Assembly (NCBI GenBank): GCA_032622095.1
Contig: CP136068.1
Coordinates: forward strand, 136,901,989-136,965,988
Origin: Siphonodentalium dalli
Taxonomy: Eukaryota; Mollusca; Scaphopoda; Gadilida; Siphonodentaliidae
Direction of reading: 5' to 3'
Length of the DNA stretch: 64,000 bases
In this document: positions 12,690-22,243 of the stretch, in pieces
Numbering within the stretch: the first letter of the stretch is position 1
Layout of the letters: each line of letters begins with the position of its first letter
The notes under the pieces: model-generated
Databases searched by the model: none
Told to the model about the DNA's origin: nothing
What the model saw: only the letters and a program-made list of their open reading frames with translations
Position numbers and translations under genes: made by a program

Positions 12690-13015
12690 ATACCAAACCA
12701 ACCGATGAGTGTCCCAGTCCATAGAACTGGCATCCCAAAATCAGCCAAATTGTGTCGCAAACTACCTAACATGTATCCCTATCAACCCAACTGGGGTCCC
12801 AAACCATTCAAATCCTGTCAAACCCCGCCAAATGTGTGTTTCAAACCATGGTGTCCCAAACCACCCGATGAGTGTCTCAAAAAACTCTCAAACCAACCCC
12901 AACGTACCACCCAATGGGTGTCCCAAACCAATCAATGAGTGTCCATAATCATCCAGTAAGTGTCCCAAGCCACAAATCAACAATATTCAACTATAGGGTC
13001 TCAAACCACTCCTTA
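12690..13015 (+). repeat. CCAAACCA/TGTCCC minisatellite
   Basis: Degenerate repeats of about 20-25 bp built on TGTCCCAAACCAnnCnATGAG. The two overlapping open frames here are by-products of the repeat. A reverse-oriented relative lies at 20155-20400. Confidence 0.7.
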
Positions 13016-13039
13016 ATGTCAATGGAGGGTGTGACACAA

Positions 13040-13322
13040 AATTAAAAAATTAAACAAGCCTTCCTTGGGAAGGTGAAGTTTGATTGTGATTCTATGAGTC
13101 ATAAAGAATCACTGGAGGGATTAAATGAGATATGCCAGTGCGCAGGCGCCAATCACAATTAAAAGCCGAAATTTGGAGTGAAGATCTCAACTGAAACATA
13201 CATACTTAACCCAAAAAGTTGGGTGGGAGGGTGGCATTTAATCCCTCCAGTGATTCTTTATGACTCATAGAATCACAATCAAACTTCACCTTCCCAAGGA
13301 AGGCTTGTTTAATTTTTTAATT
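13040..13322. mobile_element. Perfect-arm palindromic element
   Basis: Two 87-bp arms, 13040-13126 and 13236-13322, are reverse complements with no difference noticed by eye. They begin AATTAAAAAATTAAACAAGCC and surround a 109-bp centre. The centre begins with a segment (13123-13156) that also occurs in the 20.1-kb locus, so the palindrome may have formed by inversion or duplication at this site. Confidence 0.75.
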
Positions 13323-13360
13323 CTATTTCGTCATAACATCACTTCCGGTATAAAATGAGA
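13321..13360 (+). repeat. Flank segment shared in inverse with 20.1 kb
   Basis: TTCTATTTCGTCATAACATC and the following ACTTCCGGTATAAAATGAGA match the reverse complement of about 20111-20150. Confidence 0.7.
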
Positions 13361-13740
13361 CTTTAAAGATACGGTTGGCCTTGGTGGTGGGTATCCTGTG
13401 AAAATATTTCCACCCGTCAAAAACCGCCACAAACAGAAAGAACATCAAAATGTAGACAGACTTTGTCCGTATACAAATAAGAAATATCGCATAAACAGTA
13501 TGTTATTGTCATATATTTGACCATTGTTATGTAAACAAAAGCTTAAAAAGTTACTTTTCTGGTGTTTGTTTATATTATGATGGTAAACATAAAGAGCGTT
13601 CTTTGTTGGTGAATTCCTGATATGGAACTAATAAAGAGCGTTTATGCCACTTGTGTGTGATTAGCCAGTAGCATTGTGCTATCTTCTGTAACACAATCAG
13701 GCTCTTGTTTGTGTAAAATATAGTAGGTCTTTATGATAAC

Positions 13741-15216
13741 ATGCTGTTTACGCGATTTAATGTTTTTCTGTTTACGGTTTTTCTGTTTATTATTAATATG
13801 TACCAACACGTCAAGTCTTGTGTACAATTAAATACCACCACAACATCTTACTTCCCTTGTTTTGAAGGAGTTAGACAAGGTGAAAACTTATCTCCCCTTC
13901 TGTTTTCATTATATGTTAATGACCTGCAACAATTCCTTGAAAAAGATAACCTGATTGGTTTACGAAAATTAAACAACGAAATTGAAAGTAGATTAGATTG
14001 CTACTTGAAAATCTTCTTGATTCTCTATGCCGATGATACAGTTATCATGGCAGATACCCCCAAATCACTACAATCACAATTAGATCAGTTTGAAAAATAT
14101 TGCGACAAATGGAAACTAACAGTCAATGTGGAAAAAACAAAAGTTCTAAACATGTCAAAGAGCAGTCTCTCGAAGAAAACGAAATTTATATTCAAAGGAC
14201 AAAAACTAGATGTAGTAACCAACTTTAACTATCTGGGCATAACGTTTACTAAATCTGGCTCTTTCATGCCTACGAAAAAAATGTTGGTTGACAAAGCCAC
14301 AAGGGCCATGTATTCCATCATTGGAAAATCCCGCAAACATTGCCTCTCAATAAGAAACCAACTTGACTTATTCGATACACACGTTGTACCAATACTTCTA
14401 TATGGCTGCGAGGTATGGGGATACGGTGATAACGATTTATTGGAGAGCGTTCAACGAAAAAATTTAAAGCACATACTTCGACTACGACCATCAACCCCAA
14501 ATTGTATGATATATGGCGAAAGTGGCAAATTGCCGTTAAGTATATTGATTAAAACTAGAATGTTTAAATACTGGTGCAAAGTCACAAATAGCGAATCTGA
14601 AAGATTTCCAAAAATTTTACTGAATCTAACGCAGTCAATGTTATGCGATGCCAGAACAGATGAAAACATTTTCCCCTGGTTGAGTTGTATCCACGAGTTA
14701 CTAGACAAATGTAATCTGCCGCATATATGGTGTGCAGGTCATGCCACCAACGTAGATCAGCTAGTATCATATCTAAAATGTTGCCTTATTTCCGAACAAA
14801 GAGATTCTTGGGAACGTGATATGAACAACACAAGTCGTGGTAAAATATACCGAATTTTCAAACACGACTTTGATTTTGAACCCTATCTTGATACACTTAG
14901 CGACCATAACCGAACACTGTTATGCAAATTCCGAACTAGTAACCATAAGTTACCAATAGAAACGGGACGGTGGAACAATACCGAACGTGATGACCGCACT
15001 TGCGTGTTATGTGATACAAGGGTAATTGGTGACGAATTTCACTACCTTCTCGTATGTAAAAATATGAACAACGCCCGGCGCAGATTGTTACCAATGTTAA
15101 CTGGCCGACGTCCTAATACAATATTGATGAGTGATTTACTCAATGACGACAATGTAACACACCTCCGCAAGTTGTGCGAATTTATTAAGCTTGTAAATCG
15201 AGAAATGACCGAATAA
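13741..15216 (+). CDS. LINE reverse transcriptase, 5'-truncated
   Basis: Open frame of 491 codons. Residues from about 20 on are the middle of a non-LTR reverse transcriptase: GVRQGENLSPLLFSLYVNDL, then the catalytic YADD at residues 96-99 (14026-14037), then the thumb region with NFNYLGITF. The C-terminal part has YGCEVWG and a C-x2-C...H-x4-C motif starting at residue 421. The endonuclease and the first part of the reverse transcriptase are missing, so this is a dead-on-arrival copy typical of target-primed insertion. The first residues (up to about 20) are host flank read in frame, so the listed start is not a true start. The copy is uninterrupted after truncation, so it is fairly young. 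The clade is uncertain. Confidence 0.85.
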   Translation: MLFTRFNVFLFTVFLFIINMYQHVKSCVQLNTTTTSYFPCFEGVRQGENLSPLLFSLYVNDLQQFLEKDNLIGLRKLNNEIESRLDCYLKIFLILYADDTVIMADTPKSLQSQLDQFEKYCDKWKLTVNVEKTKVLNMSKSSLSKKTKFIFKGQKLDVVTNFNYLGITFTKSGSFMPTKKMLVDKATRAMYSIIGKSRKHCLSIRNQLDLFDTHVVPILLYGCEVWGYGDNDLLESVQRKNLKHILRLRPSTPNCMIYGESGKLPLSILIKTRMFKYWCKVTNSESERFPKILLNLTQSMLCDARTDENIFPWLSCIHELLDKCNLPHIWCAGHATNVDQLVSYLKCCLISEQRDSWERDMNNTSRGKIYRIFKHDFDFEPYLDTLSDHNRTLLCKFRTSNHKLPIETGRWNNTERDDRTCVLCDTRVIGDEFHYLLVCKNMNNARRRLLPMLTGRRPNTILMSDLLNDDNVTHLRKLCEFIKLVNREMTE

Positions 15217-15560
15217 CTCAGCTAGAAAATAGCTCGAACAAGCATTATCATAATTTGTGTAAGAACAGTACCGATATACGCATACACACAGTTATTAATA
15301 TATATTTATAAATATGTATATGTAAGCATATACAATAAATCTATTTAGTTGTATATGCTTATATATTAGTAATATTCATATACATGTTACAGTTTTATAC
15401 ATATATGTAGCGATGAAGGTTATGTAATGTAATCCATGTATACAACATTTGTCACCCGGAAGCTCACATGCCTATGTACATATTGTATATATTTAACTGT
15501 TATTATCTCCATACCTATGTATGTATAGGTTTATGAGAAATAAACTGATTGATTGTTGTG
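15217..15560 (+). mobile_element. LINE 3' UTR and tail
   Basis: AT-rich sequence rich in TATATGTA follows the stop codon and ends with AATAAACTGATTGATTG near 15540-15557, a likely short tandem (GATT)n LINE tail. Confidence 0.5.
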
Positions 15561-15648
15561 ATTGGAACAAATATGAATATTTTCGACAACTAAGGCCGCA
15601 CGTGCCTTTAAAGCATCAAACACCAAATTTCCAAGGATTATACAGAAT

Positions 15649-16077
15649 TTATTCTGTAACAATATCCAGTACCCCACATTCAAATTGACAAACAGGTGCA
15701 ATTGGTTTGTTATAAAACATAGCAAAAGTAGCAGCTGAACTCCAGCCTGCTTTACCCAAAATATCCATAATTGGAATGTTTAACTGAAAAGCACGAGAAA
15801 CAGCAGCGCCTCGCACACTGTGTGCTTTGAAAACCGAAGTGTCAATGCCCGCTCTAGCAAGCACAGTCCTTATCCAACGAGCGATAGTATGCACCGTAAC
15901 ATGCGTATGGGGATGAACATAACTCAGAAGCAACTCATTATCATTGGCCATACAGGTTGAACGTAATGTTGCAGTACGGTGAATATATGTAGTCAACGTC
16001 CGATAAACACACAAATGAGGATCTGCATCATACTGCACCAGTTCCAAAGGTTTGGCCAATGCACCAGGCCTCGGTAT
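15649..16077 (-). pseudogene. Tyrosine recombinase C-terminal fragment
   Basis: About 140 codons of the catalytic domain of a tyrosine recombinase, of the kind carried by DIRS/Ngaro-like retrotransposons and Crypton-like elements. The C-terminal motifs are clear: KAHSVRGAAVSRA (His-x-x-Arg), then DILGKAGWSS, then TFAMFYNKPI with the candidate nucleophile Tyr. The upstream half with the first catalytic Arg is absent, and a stop precedes the fragment near 16090. No start codon is evident; the first residues simply continue the domain. No reverse transcriptase of DIRS type lies nearby. A spliced recombinase gene cannot be excluded. Confidence 0.7.
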
Positions 16078-19000
16078 TATCAGCCATGTTCACTGATGAT
16101 GAAATCATCGTCAGGACTTATCGTCAGATATGGAACAATGAAGCCTGAACTCAAACCTTTGTTAAGGCTTTGGAGAAAAGCACAAAACCATAACGTATCG
16201 CGGTCAGTAATATGTCAGAGATACTTGATAAAACTTATCTGAACATGATACAAGCATGATCAACGTATCCGCCTGCATATACAGGTGGAGAAAAAGAACA
16301 AACTGATTTTCCTTACTCAAATCCACTCATAGCGTGATACCACTATAGAGAAGAGGGGAATCAATGCACCCCCCCCTTTTCTGGATGAAAATTTTTCCTA
16401 CAGCATGTGAGAAACCAGTATAATGTATACTTCGATATCCCCATCCAGAAAAACGAGGGTACATTGGTATGTAAAAATGCATATTAAGTAAAGTAATATG
16501 CAACGTTGTATAGGAAATAAGCAATGTACTGAATAGATATAGAATAAGAGCCTTCGCAGAAGGTATACCGGTATAGTCATAACTAAACCCAATCATGTAA
16601 ATGCGTAATTGATTGTGTCAAATCCAGATACTCCAGTGGTGAAATACGCTCATAGACACATTTCTGTATTGTGTCAACATCGCATGACAAGAATCAAATT
16701 GAAAATATTTTGATTCCGACAAATATTATAACATCTGAAAGGCCAGTCAAACCCTCAGATCGGCAGTGATAGTTTACATTTTATGTGGGTACATGTAATG
16801 GGAAACATGAAACTATAGGTAATAGCACATGTACATAAACCCCATGCTAAACAGATTGTGTGGATTAAATTCGCGAACTGTCTGAAGTTTAAATTAACTG
16901 TGAAAACCATAAGCACACATCTCACGATGAACGCAGAATTATCTACGTCAAATGCAACCAAACACCAAACTCATTTACGAGATTTAGTATTGCCGCAGCC
17001 AGAAAGATAATGGGCTGACAGTGCCAATGCAAACGTGAGTTTCAACGTCCCAAGTATATATAGACTTAATAAAAGTCCATTATTTAATCAAGTTCTGTTC
17101 CTGAACAAACCGGGTAGATATAAATCTGCCATAGTCATGTCACGAAATAAATAGACATACGACATACTATAAAACTGTTGACATATACATCAATGTTAAT
17201 ATGGACAGTGCCAGTCATTGGATGCAGTGCAGAAAGCATGGCATAAATATATTCATCTGGGCAGGATTCTTAACTGCAGATGAAACAAAAACTGATGCAT
17301 AGTGCAAATACCGGTACGTAGCGTAGACGATCGCATGGCCTATGTGATGTCCTATACATGTAATAGAACTTGAAGTCAACTTAGTACAAACAGAGAATCA
17401 TGTTGAAGACAAATCAATTGGTATCATTGACTCAGACATATATAATAATCTGATAAGTGACAATAACTAACAACCAAACAAGATTGTAGATTCGCAAGTT
17501 GGGTGACTCTGAAGTACCCAGACCAGGCGAAAAAAGCCACAAATACTATTACTAATAGTGGAAACAACTCAGGTTGCTGAATTTTTTTTAAACCAAACCC
17601 CGATAGCATAAAGCATCAATACCCGATATTACAGGGTACACACCAACCCACACATTGTCTGTACTCCCTATATATAGATAGTAAACCTGACATTTATCTT
17701 CGATGGTTTGTAACACATGCAACTATCATGCACTATTAAGTTAACAGGTCGGCAAAAATCGTGCCCATGCATACATGTAAGCTAATAAACACTGTACATG
17801 TATACTGATTAATTAGTCAGATACAATTAGGTTTTATCTTTAAGATAGATAAGTGATAACCAGCTATGAATTAAGTTGGTTTGACACTAGTAAGTCATGT
17901 GTTCCTACCAACCAATATGGAATATCGAACCATTGAGACCAGATGTAAAAGAAGATACATATATCATACATGCGTCGTCATCGACGGTATGAACTTGTCT
18001 CAGACCAAGCAGGTGAAACATGTTATACTGGTCAGTGGTCACAACATACCTGAGTATATAATGCATATGAAAAATACATTAAATGCAGACTGTTCAAGTA
18101 TAAGTTGACGCTGTTGAGTTCATTCCAGTAATGAGTTGAGAACGGAACTTGTTTCAAGTTCAAATTGTCAGGATAAATATGACAGCATTGTACATAGTGT
18201 TAGTGTTTGACGATCATGCCATAAGGAGGCAAATATATTTAAACACGCTAAAACCCCCATCAACAAAACTGCTGCAGGTGAAAATGGTGAAGTGAGGTCA
18301 GTGGTACAGAGTGACAGCATGACTGTTGTGCATATGTACATGTAGATATGCATGCATATATATTATGCCGATAGTGTCAAATAGTACGAGCATAATGATG
18401 TAGATGTCTATATCTACAAAGTCCAGACTTCAAAAAACCTGAACCTCTCATAAAATGATTTAAAATCATTATGTTATATAAAACATATAACTTTAATGAA
18501 TGCTAGAAACGTATTTTGTAATATAGTATAAAAACTAACATGGTCATTGGAACAAAATGTGCGACTGTGTACTACACAGCTCCAGTGATCATACATTTAA
18601 TTCTTAATAAATTTGTTAACCTGGGATTAACAATAACAGTCTCACGAGTTGTGGGTAAAACAATAAAGCCCACATTGACAACTTATGATGAGTGAAACAA
18701 CATTGGAAAGAAAACCTATCACGGCTAAGTATTGTAATCTAGTTATCAACCACACGAGCTCGTCATGTTACATAGCTTCGACCTATGACCTCTGGGTCTA
18801 CAGATATGTGCGGAAACTGACGAGGTTTGCCGAAAGGCACGGCCCGGTCACGTGTGGTAAATAACGCTACGAAAACATGTGCGTAATTATGATCCACAAC
18901 GGAAACAGAATGAATATTAGATCATTCTCATCGTAGCCAGTAACTGTTGTAGCAACAAATGAAACGTCGTGTAATATAGGCCACAAAAGCCACGCACATT

Positions 19001-19270
19001 GAATCGTTCAATGTCTTAACAGATTACACGCTTCGATGCATCAACGATAGCTCGAGTACCCACATGCACTTTAAGGAAAGGTCACGAACAAAGGTCAACT
19101 GCCCGTTCACATCGTTGACACAAAGTCAGGCCCGATGAAAAATCGCAGCAAAGAAATTTGCCATATTTCCTGGACCCTTTCCGCAAAACTGAGGGCATGG
19201 CCCATACAGCCATGTGAAAAGCGGCTGTCAAGAGCCGACAACAAGTGACTCGATTATATTCGGTGCAATT
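16078..19270. other. Gene-poor stretch
   Basis: AT-rich, with many ACATGTA motifs. No exon or reverse transcriptase was found on either strand. It could be the decayed interior of a larger element whose ends are discussed at 12.7 and 20.4 kb. Confidence 0.4.
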
Positions 19271-19332
19271 TTTCCCTGTATAAAAATCAGGTCACCAATT
19301 GACCTAATTCAGACAATTTTGCAACAGCAATT

Positions 19333-19530
19333 ATGTCGTCAGAATTTACCAAGACTTTGTGTCCGCTGACAAAAAAGCCAGTGAAAACTCAGGTAAAAGC
19401 ATTTACACCAAAACAATGGGGAGTGCATTTAAAACACTCCACGTATACTGAACAAAAGGCATCCGCCATTTTGTTTCGGATAAACGGCAAGTCGAGCAAA
19501 TCTCAAACCAGATTGCCGCTATCAAAATAA
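19333..19530 (+). CDS. Small ORF behind a TATA-like box, unknown
   Basis: A 65-codon frame starts ATGTCGTCAGAATTTACC at 19333. A TATA-like TGTATAAAAATC lies about 55 bp upstream, near 19276, at a plausible distance for a promoter. The product is basic and Lys/Thr/Ser-rich, and no family is recognised. The second half lies inside the 213-bp tandem duplication. It might be the first exon of an element-encoded protein. Confidence 0.2.
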   Translation: MSSEFTKTLCPLTKKPVKTQVKAFTPKQWGVHLKHSTYTEQKASAILFRINGKSSKSQTRLPLSK

Positions 19531-19869
19531 CTAGTTTACCAAGACGAAGTCTCAATTAAGATATTTTAATTATGTACTATTCCGTGGTACTAACGTAACC
19601 ACAAGAAATTGTTTGTCGACGAGTTATTCACAACTCGAGACAGTACATAAAGAAAGTCTTCTGAACAAAAGGCATCCGCCATTTTGTTTCAGATAAACGG
19701 CAAGTCGATCAAATCTCAAACCAGATTGCCGCTATCAAAATAACTAGTTTACCAAGACGTAGTCAATTAAGTTATTTTAATTATGTACTATTCCGTGGTA
19801 TAACGTAACCACAAGAAATTGTTTGTCGACGAGTTATTCACAACTCGAGACAGTACAAAAAGAAAGTCT
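19448..19869 (+). repeat. 213-bp tandem duplication
   Basis: The unit starting CTGAACAAAAGGCATCCGCC at 19448 is repeated from 19661 with few differences and a few small indels. Both copies carry GATTGCCGCTATCAAAATAA and end near AGAAAGTC. The high similarity suggests a recent duplication. Confidence 0.9.
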
Positions 19870-20079
19870 CTAAGACAATTGCAATCGCTATTCTCAGCGA
19901 ATTGCTATTAATTCGCAGTCCACTAGACATAGAAGTGGTGCGAATAATAAATGCGGTAAATAGATAACCGCAAATACAATAAATTTATACGAAGACAAGG
20001 AACTAATATATTTCACTATCTTCGCGGCTATAAATGAGGACGACGATAGATAACGTCCTACGCCTTGCGTTACAAAGGC

Positions 20080-20150
20080 AAAAGTGATTGGCGCCTGCGC
20101 ACTGGCATATCTCATTTTATACCGGAAGTGATGTTATGACGAAATAGAAT
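20080..20150 (-). repeat. Inverse copy of the 13.1/13.3-kb flank
   Basis: Read on the minus strand, this is one continuous segment, ATTCTATTTCGTCATAACATC to GCGCAGGCGCCAATCAC. At 13 kb the same sequence exists in two pieces (13321-13360 and 13123-13156), separated and reordered by the palindrome. Confidence 0.75.
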
Positions 20151-20154
20151 AAGT

Positions 20155-20400
20155 CAGTTGGGTTGGGAACTCATGTGATGGTTTGTGATACTAGTTTTAT
20201 AGTTTGTATCACCAGCTGGGTGGTTTGTTGACCCGTTGGATAGTTTGGGACACCAACTGGTTGAATTTAGGACACTGATTTTGTCACTGGTTGTGCCATT
20301 TGGGACACAAGTTGAATCGATTGAGACGAAATTTGAGTGGTTTTGGACACCTGTTGTATGGCAGGGCACTAATCAGATGGCTTGGGAAACTAGATGTGTG
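20155..20400 (-). repeat. Minisatellite, inverse of 12.69-13.02 kb
   Basis: Degenerate units based on GATGGTTTGGGACAC, the reverse complement type of the CCAAACCA/TGTCCC array at 12690-13015. It sits on the outer side of the shared flank, as at 13 kb. Confidence 0.6.
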
Positions 20401-21121
20401 GCATGAGATACATCAGACTTCTATTTATGCGATTTTTATCATTGGTATAAGAACAAAATCTGTCTATATTTTATATTCTTTCTGCTTATGGTGGTTTTAA
20501 GGGATGTGACTATTATATCAGCAATACCCATCGCGAAGACTGCCCGTATTTTTTAAGTGATGTGGAACGCTCCACTGTGGACATGCATGTTGTTGGAAAT
20601 ATAGAATACGCTTGCTGGTTATTCTCATAAATGTTATCACAAAATGTCATTCCATACATGGATTATATAGTAAGTCTGTCATTTGTTTATCGAGATTAAT
20701 TAGGAAGTGACGTCACGATGACGGGAAGATAAATATTTTTACGCGGAGTCGACCGATGGGGAAAATTGATAAAATACCAATTTAAAAGGCCTTACGAGGG
20801 ATAATTATATGTGCAGTTGGATTCGTGTGTCAATATAAATCGCTCTCAATGTGTCATCTAAGTGTACAACTGATTTCTTGATGCTGTATTCTCGACTTTG
20901 TGTTTTCTTTGTTTCAAGAAGAACGGCCATTTTGATTTCCATAGAGACAACACCCAAACAAAGACAATCCGGTGAGACCATTCTAATTTTGACTATATAT
21001 TACAATACGTGGATCTCGACTGTTGACATTCCTCGCAAAACTATTTAACCGATTACGCATTTAGCGCGTGCATACAATTCGCTTTATTGACAATTGTTCG
21101 TAAATCTGTACTCTACTCAAT
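20401..21121. other. Sequence upstream of LINE ORF1
   Basis: No exon. This may include the 5' UTR of the LINE whose ORF1 starts at 21122, but no boundary is visible. Confidence 0.35.
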
Positions 21122-22243
21122 ATGAGTGAGTTGCAATTACAGGGACTCGACGAAGCAACTATCGCCCCCTTAGACAGCTCCACACCGAACGAAGGAGAAC
21201 AACCTGACTCAGTGGGCGCGAGTAACTACGAACACGACAGTTCTGTTCCAATAACATTCATTCCTGATATTCGACAAAAGCCAGCCGACTTAAAGCGGAA
21301 CCGACAATCTCCGTTCTCACCCTCCGAATCTAATGACAACAAAAAGCCCAGACCTGTCTATCAGGACTCCCTGGTTGACGAAAGCCTAAACCATTCAAAC
21401 TCATCAGAAATGGAAAATGACAATTATGCGCCAGACATATACTTTGAATCAAGCCTAATAAAGGCTCTCTGGAGTGATCGTGTCCAGAGTTCCTTTAGTT
21501 TAATGATGGAAGGCATGATCGAGCGCGTTATCACAAAAATGGCGCGGTCAGAAGTCGCAAAAATAACTAAAGATGCCTTCGTGCCCAGAGACAAGTATGA
21601 AAGCGACATAGCTGACATTAGGCATGAATTATCCGAACTCAAACTTGAACTGAAAGCGGAGACGGAAGCGCGTCAATACGACATTCGCGGAGTGAAGGTC
21701 GAACTCGACGACCTACAACAATATGGCCGCAGAACGAATCTTAGAATATCAGGTGTTCCAGAAAAATCAGGCGAAAACACTGATAACATTGTCCTTGACG
21801 TTGCAAACGAGTTAGGTATACCGCTCGGTAATTATGATATTTACCGAAGTCACAGGGTTGGCCCGAAACAAGGAAAACCCAATTCTGATTCAACTGAACC
21901 AAAAACTGTAGGGATAAACAATGCTCCAAAACCCAACCAACCACGCCAAATAATCTTCAGGCTTCCCTCCTATAAAATCAGGCGAGAACTATATGGGAGA
22001 CGCACTGATAGTAAAAATCTGAAGTTACCCTACCTCAACCAAAGGGTTTTCATAAATGAGGATCTCACTAGAACCCGCGCCGCAATCTACAAAAGGGCAC
22101 GGCAGCTCCGTAAAGACGAGCTGATCCATGAAACGTGGACTATTGATGGAGCCATTCTCATCAGACTTAAAGAAAATGAGAAGCCCATCAGAATAACTAC
22201 GCCACATGCAATGGACGAACTTGATAATAAACTACGTGGCTAG
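21122..22243 (+). CDS. LINE ORF1 protein (coiled coil plus RRM-like domain)
   Basis: Intact 373-codon frame. The N-terminal 140 residues are acidic and low in complexity. Residues about 155-205 form a charged heptad-like coiled coil (DIADIRHELSELKLELK). Residues about 205-330 resemble the RNA-binding RRM of L1-type ORF1 proteins (GRRTNLRISGVPE, YRSHRVGP, RQIIFRLPSYKIRRELY), followed by a C-terminal domain with VFINEDLTRTRAAIYKRARQ. Such proteins bind LINE RNA as trimers. The ORF2 at 25033 lies 2.8 kb downstream on the same strand. Whether both belong to one element is uncertain because the spacing is long. Confidence 0.8.
   Translation: MSELQLQGLDEATIAPLDSSTPNEGEQPDSVGASNYEHDSSVPITFIPDIRQKPADLKRNRQSPFSPSESNDNKKPRPVYQDSLVDESLNHSNSSEMENDNYAPDIYFESSLIKALWSDRVQSSFSLMMEGMIERVITKMARSEVAKITKDAFVPRDKYESDIADIRHELSELKLELKAETEARQYDIRGVKVELDDLQQYGRRTNLRISGVPEKSGENTDNIVLDVANELGIPLGNYDIYRSHRVGPKQGKPNSDSTEPKTVGINNAPKPNQPRQIIFRLPSYKIRRELYGRRTDSKNLKLPYLNQRVFINEDLTRTRAAIYKRARQLRKDELIHETWTIDGAILIRLKENEKPIRITTPHAMDELDNKLRG

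Noticed and set aside
12705-12948. Two overlapping frames rich in Pro, Asn and Cys
   Set aside because: They are translations of the CCAAACCA/TGTCCC minisatellite.
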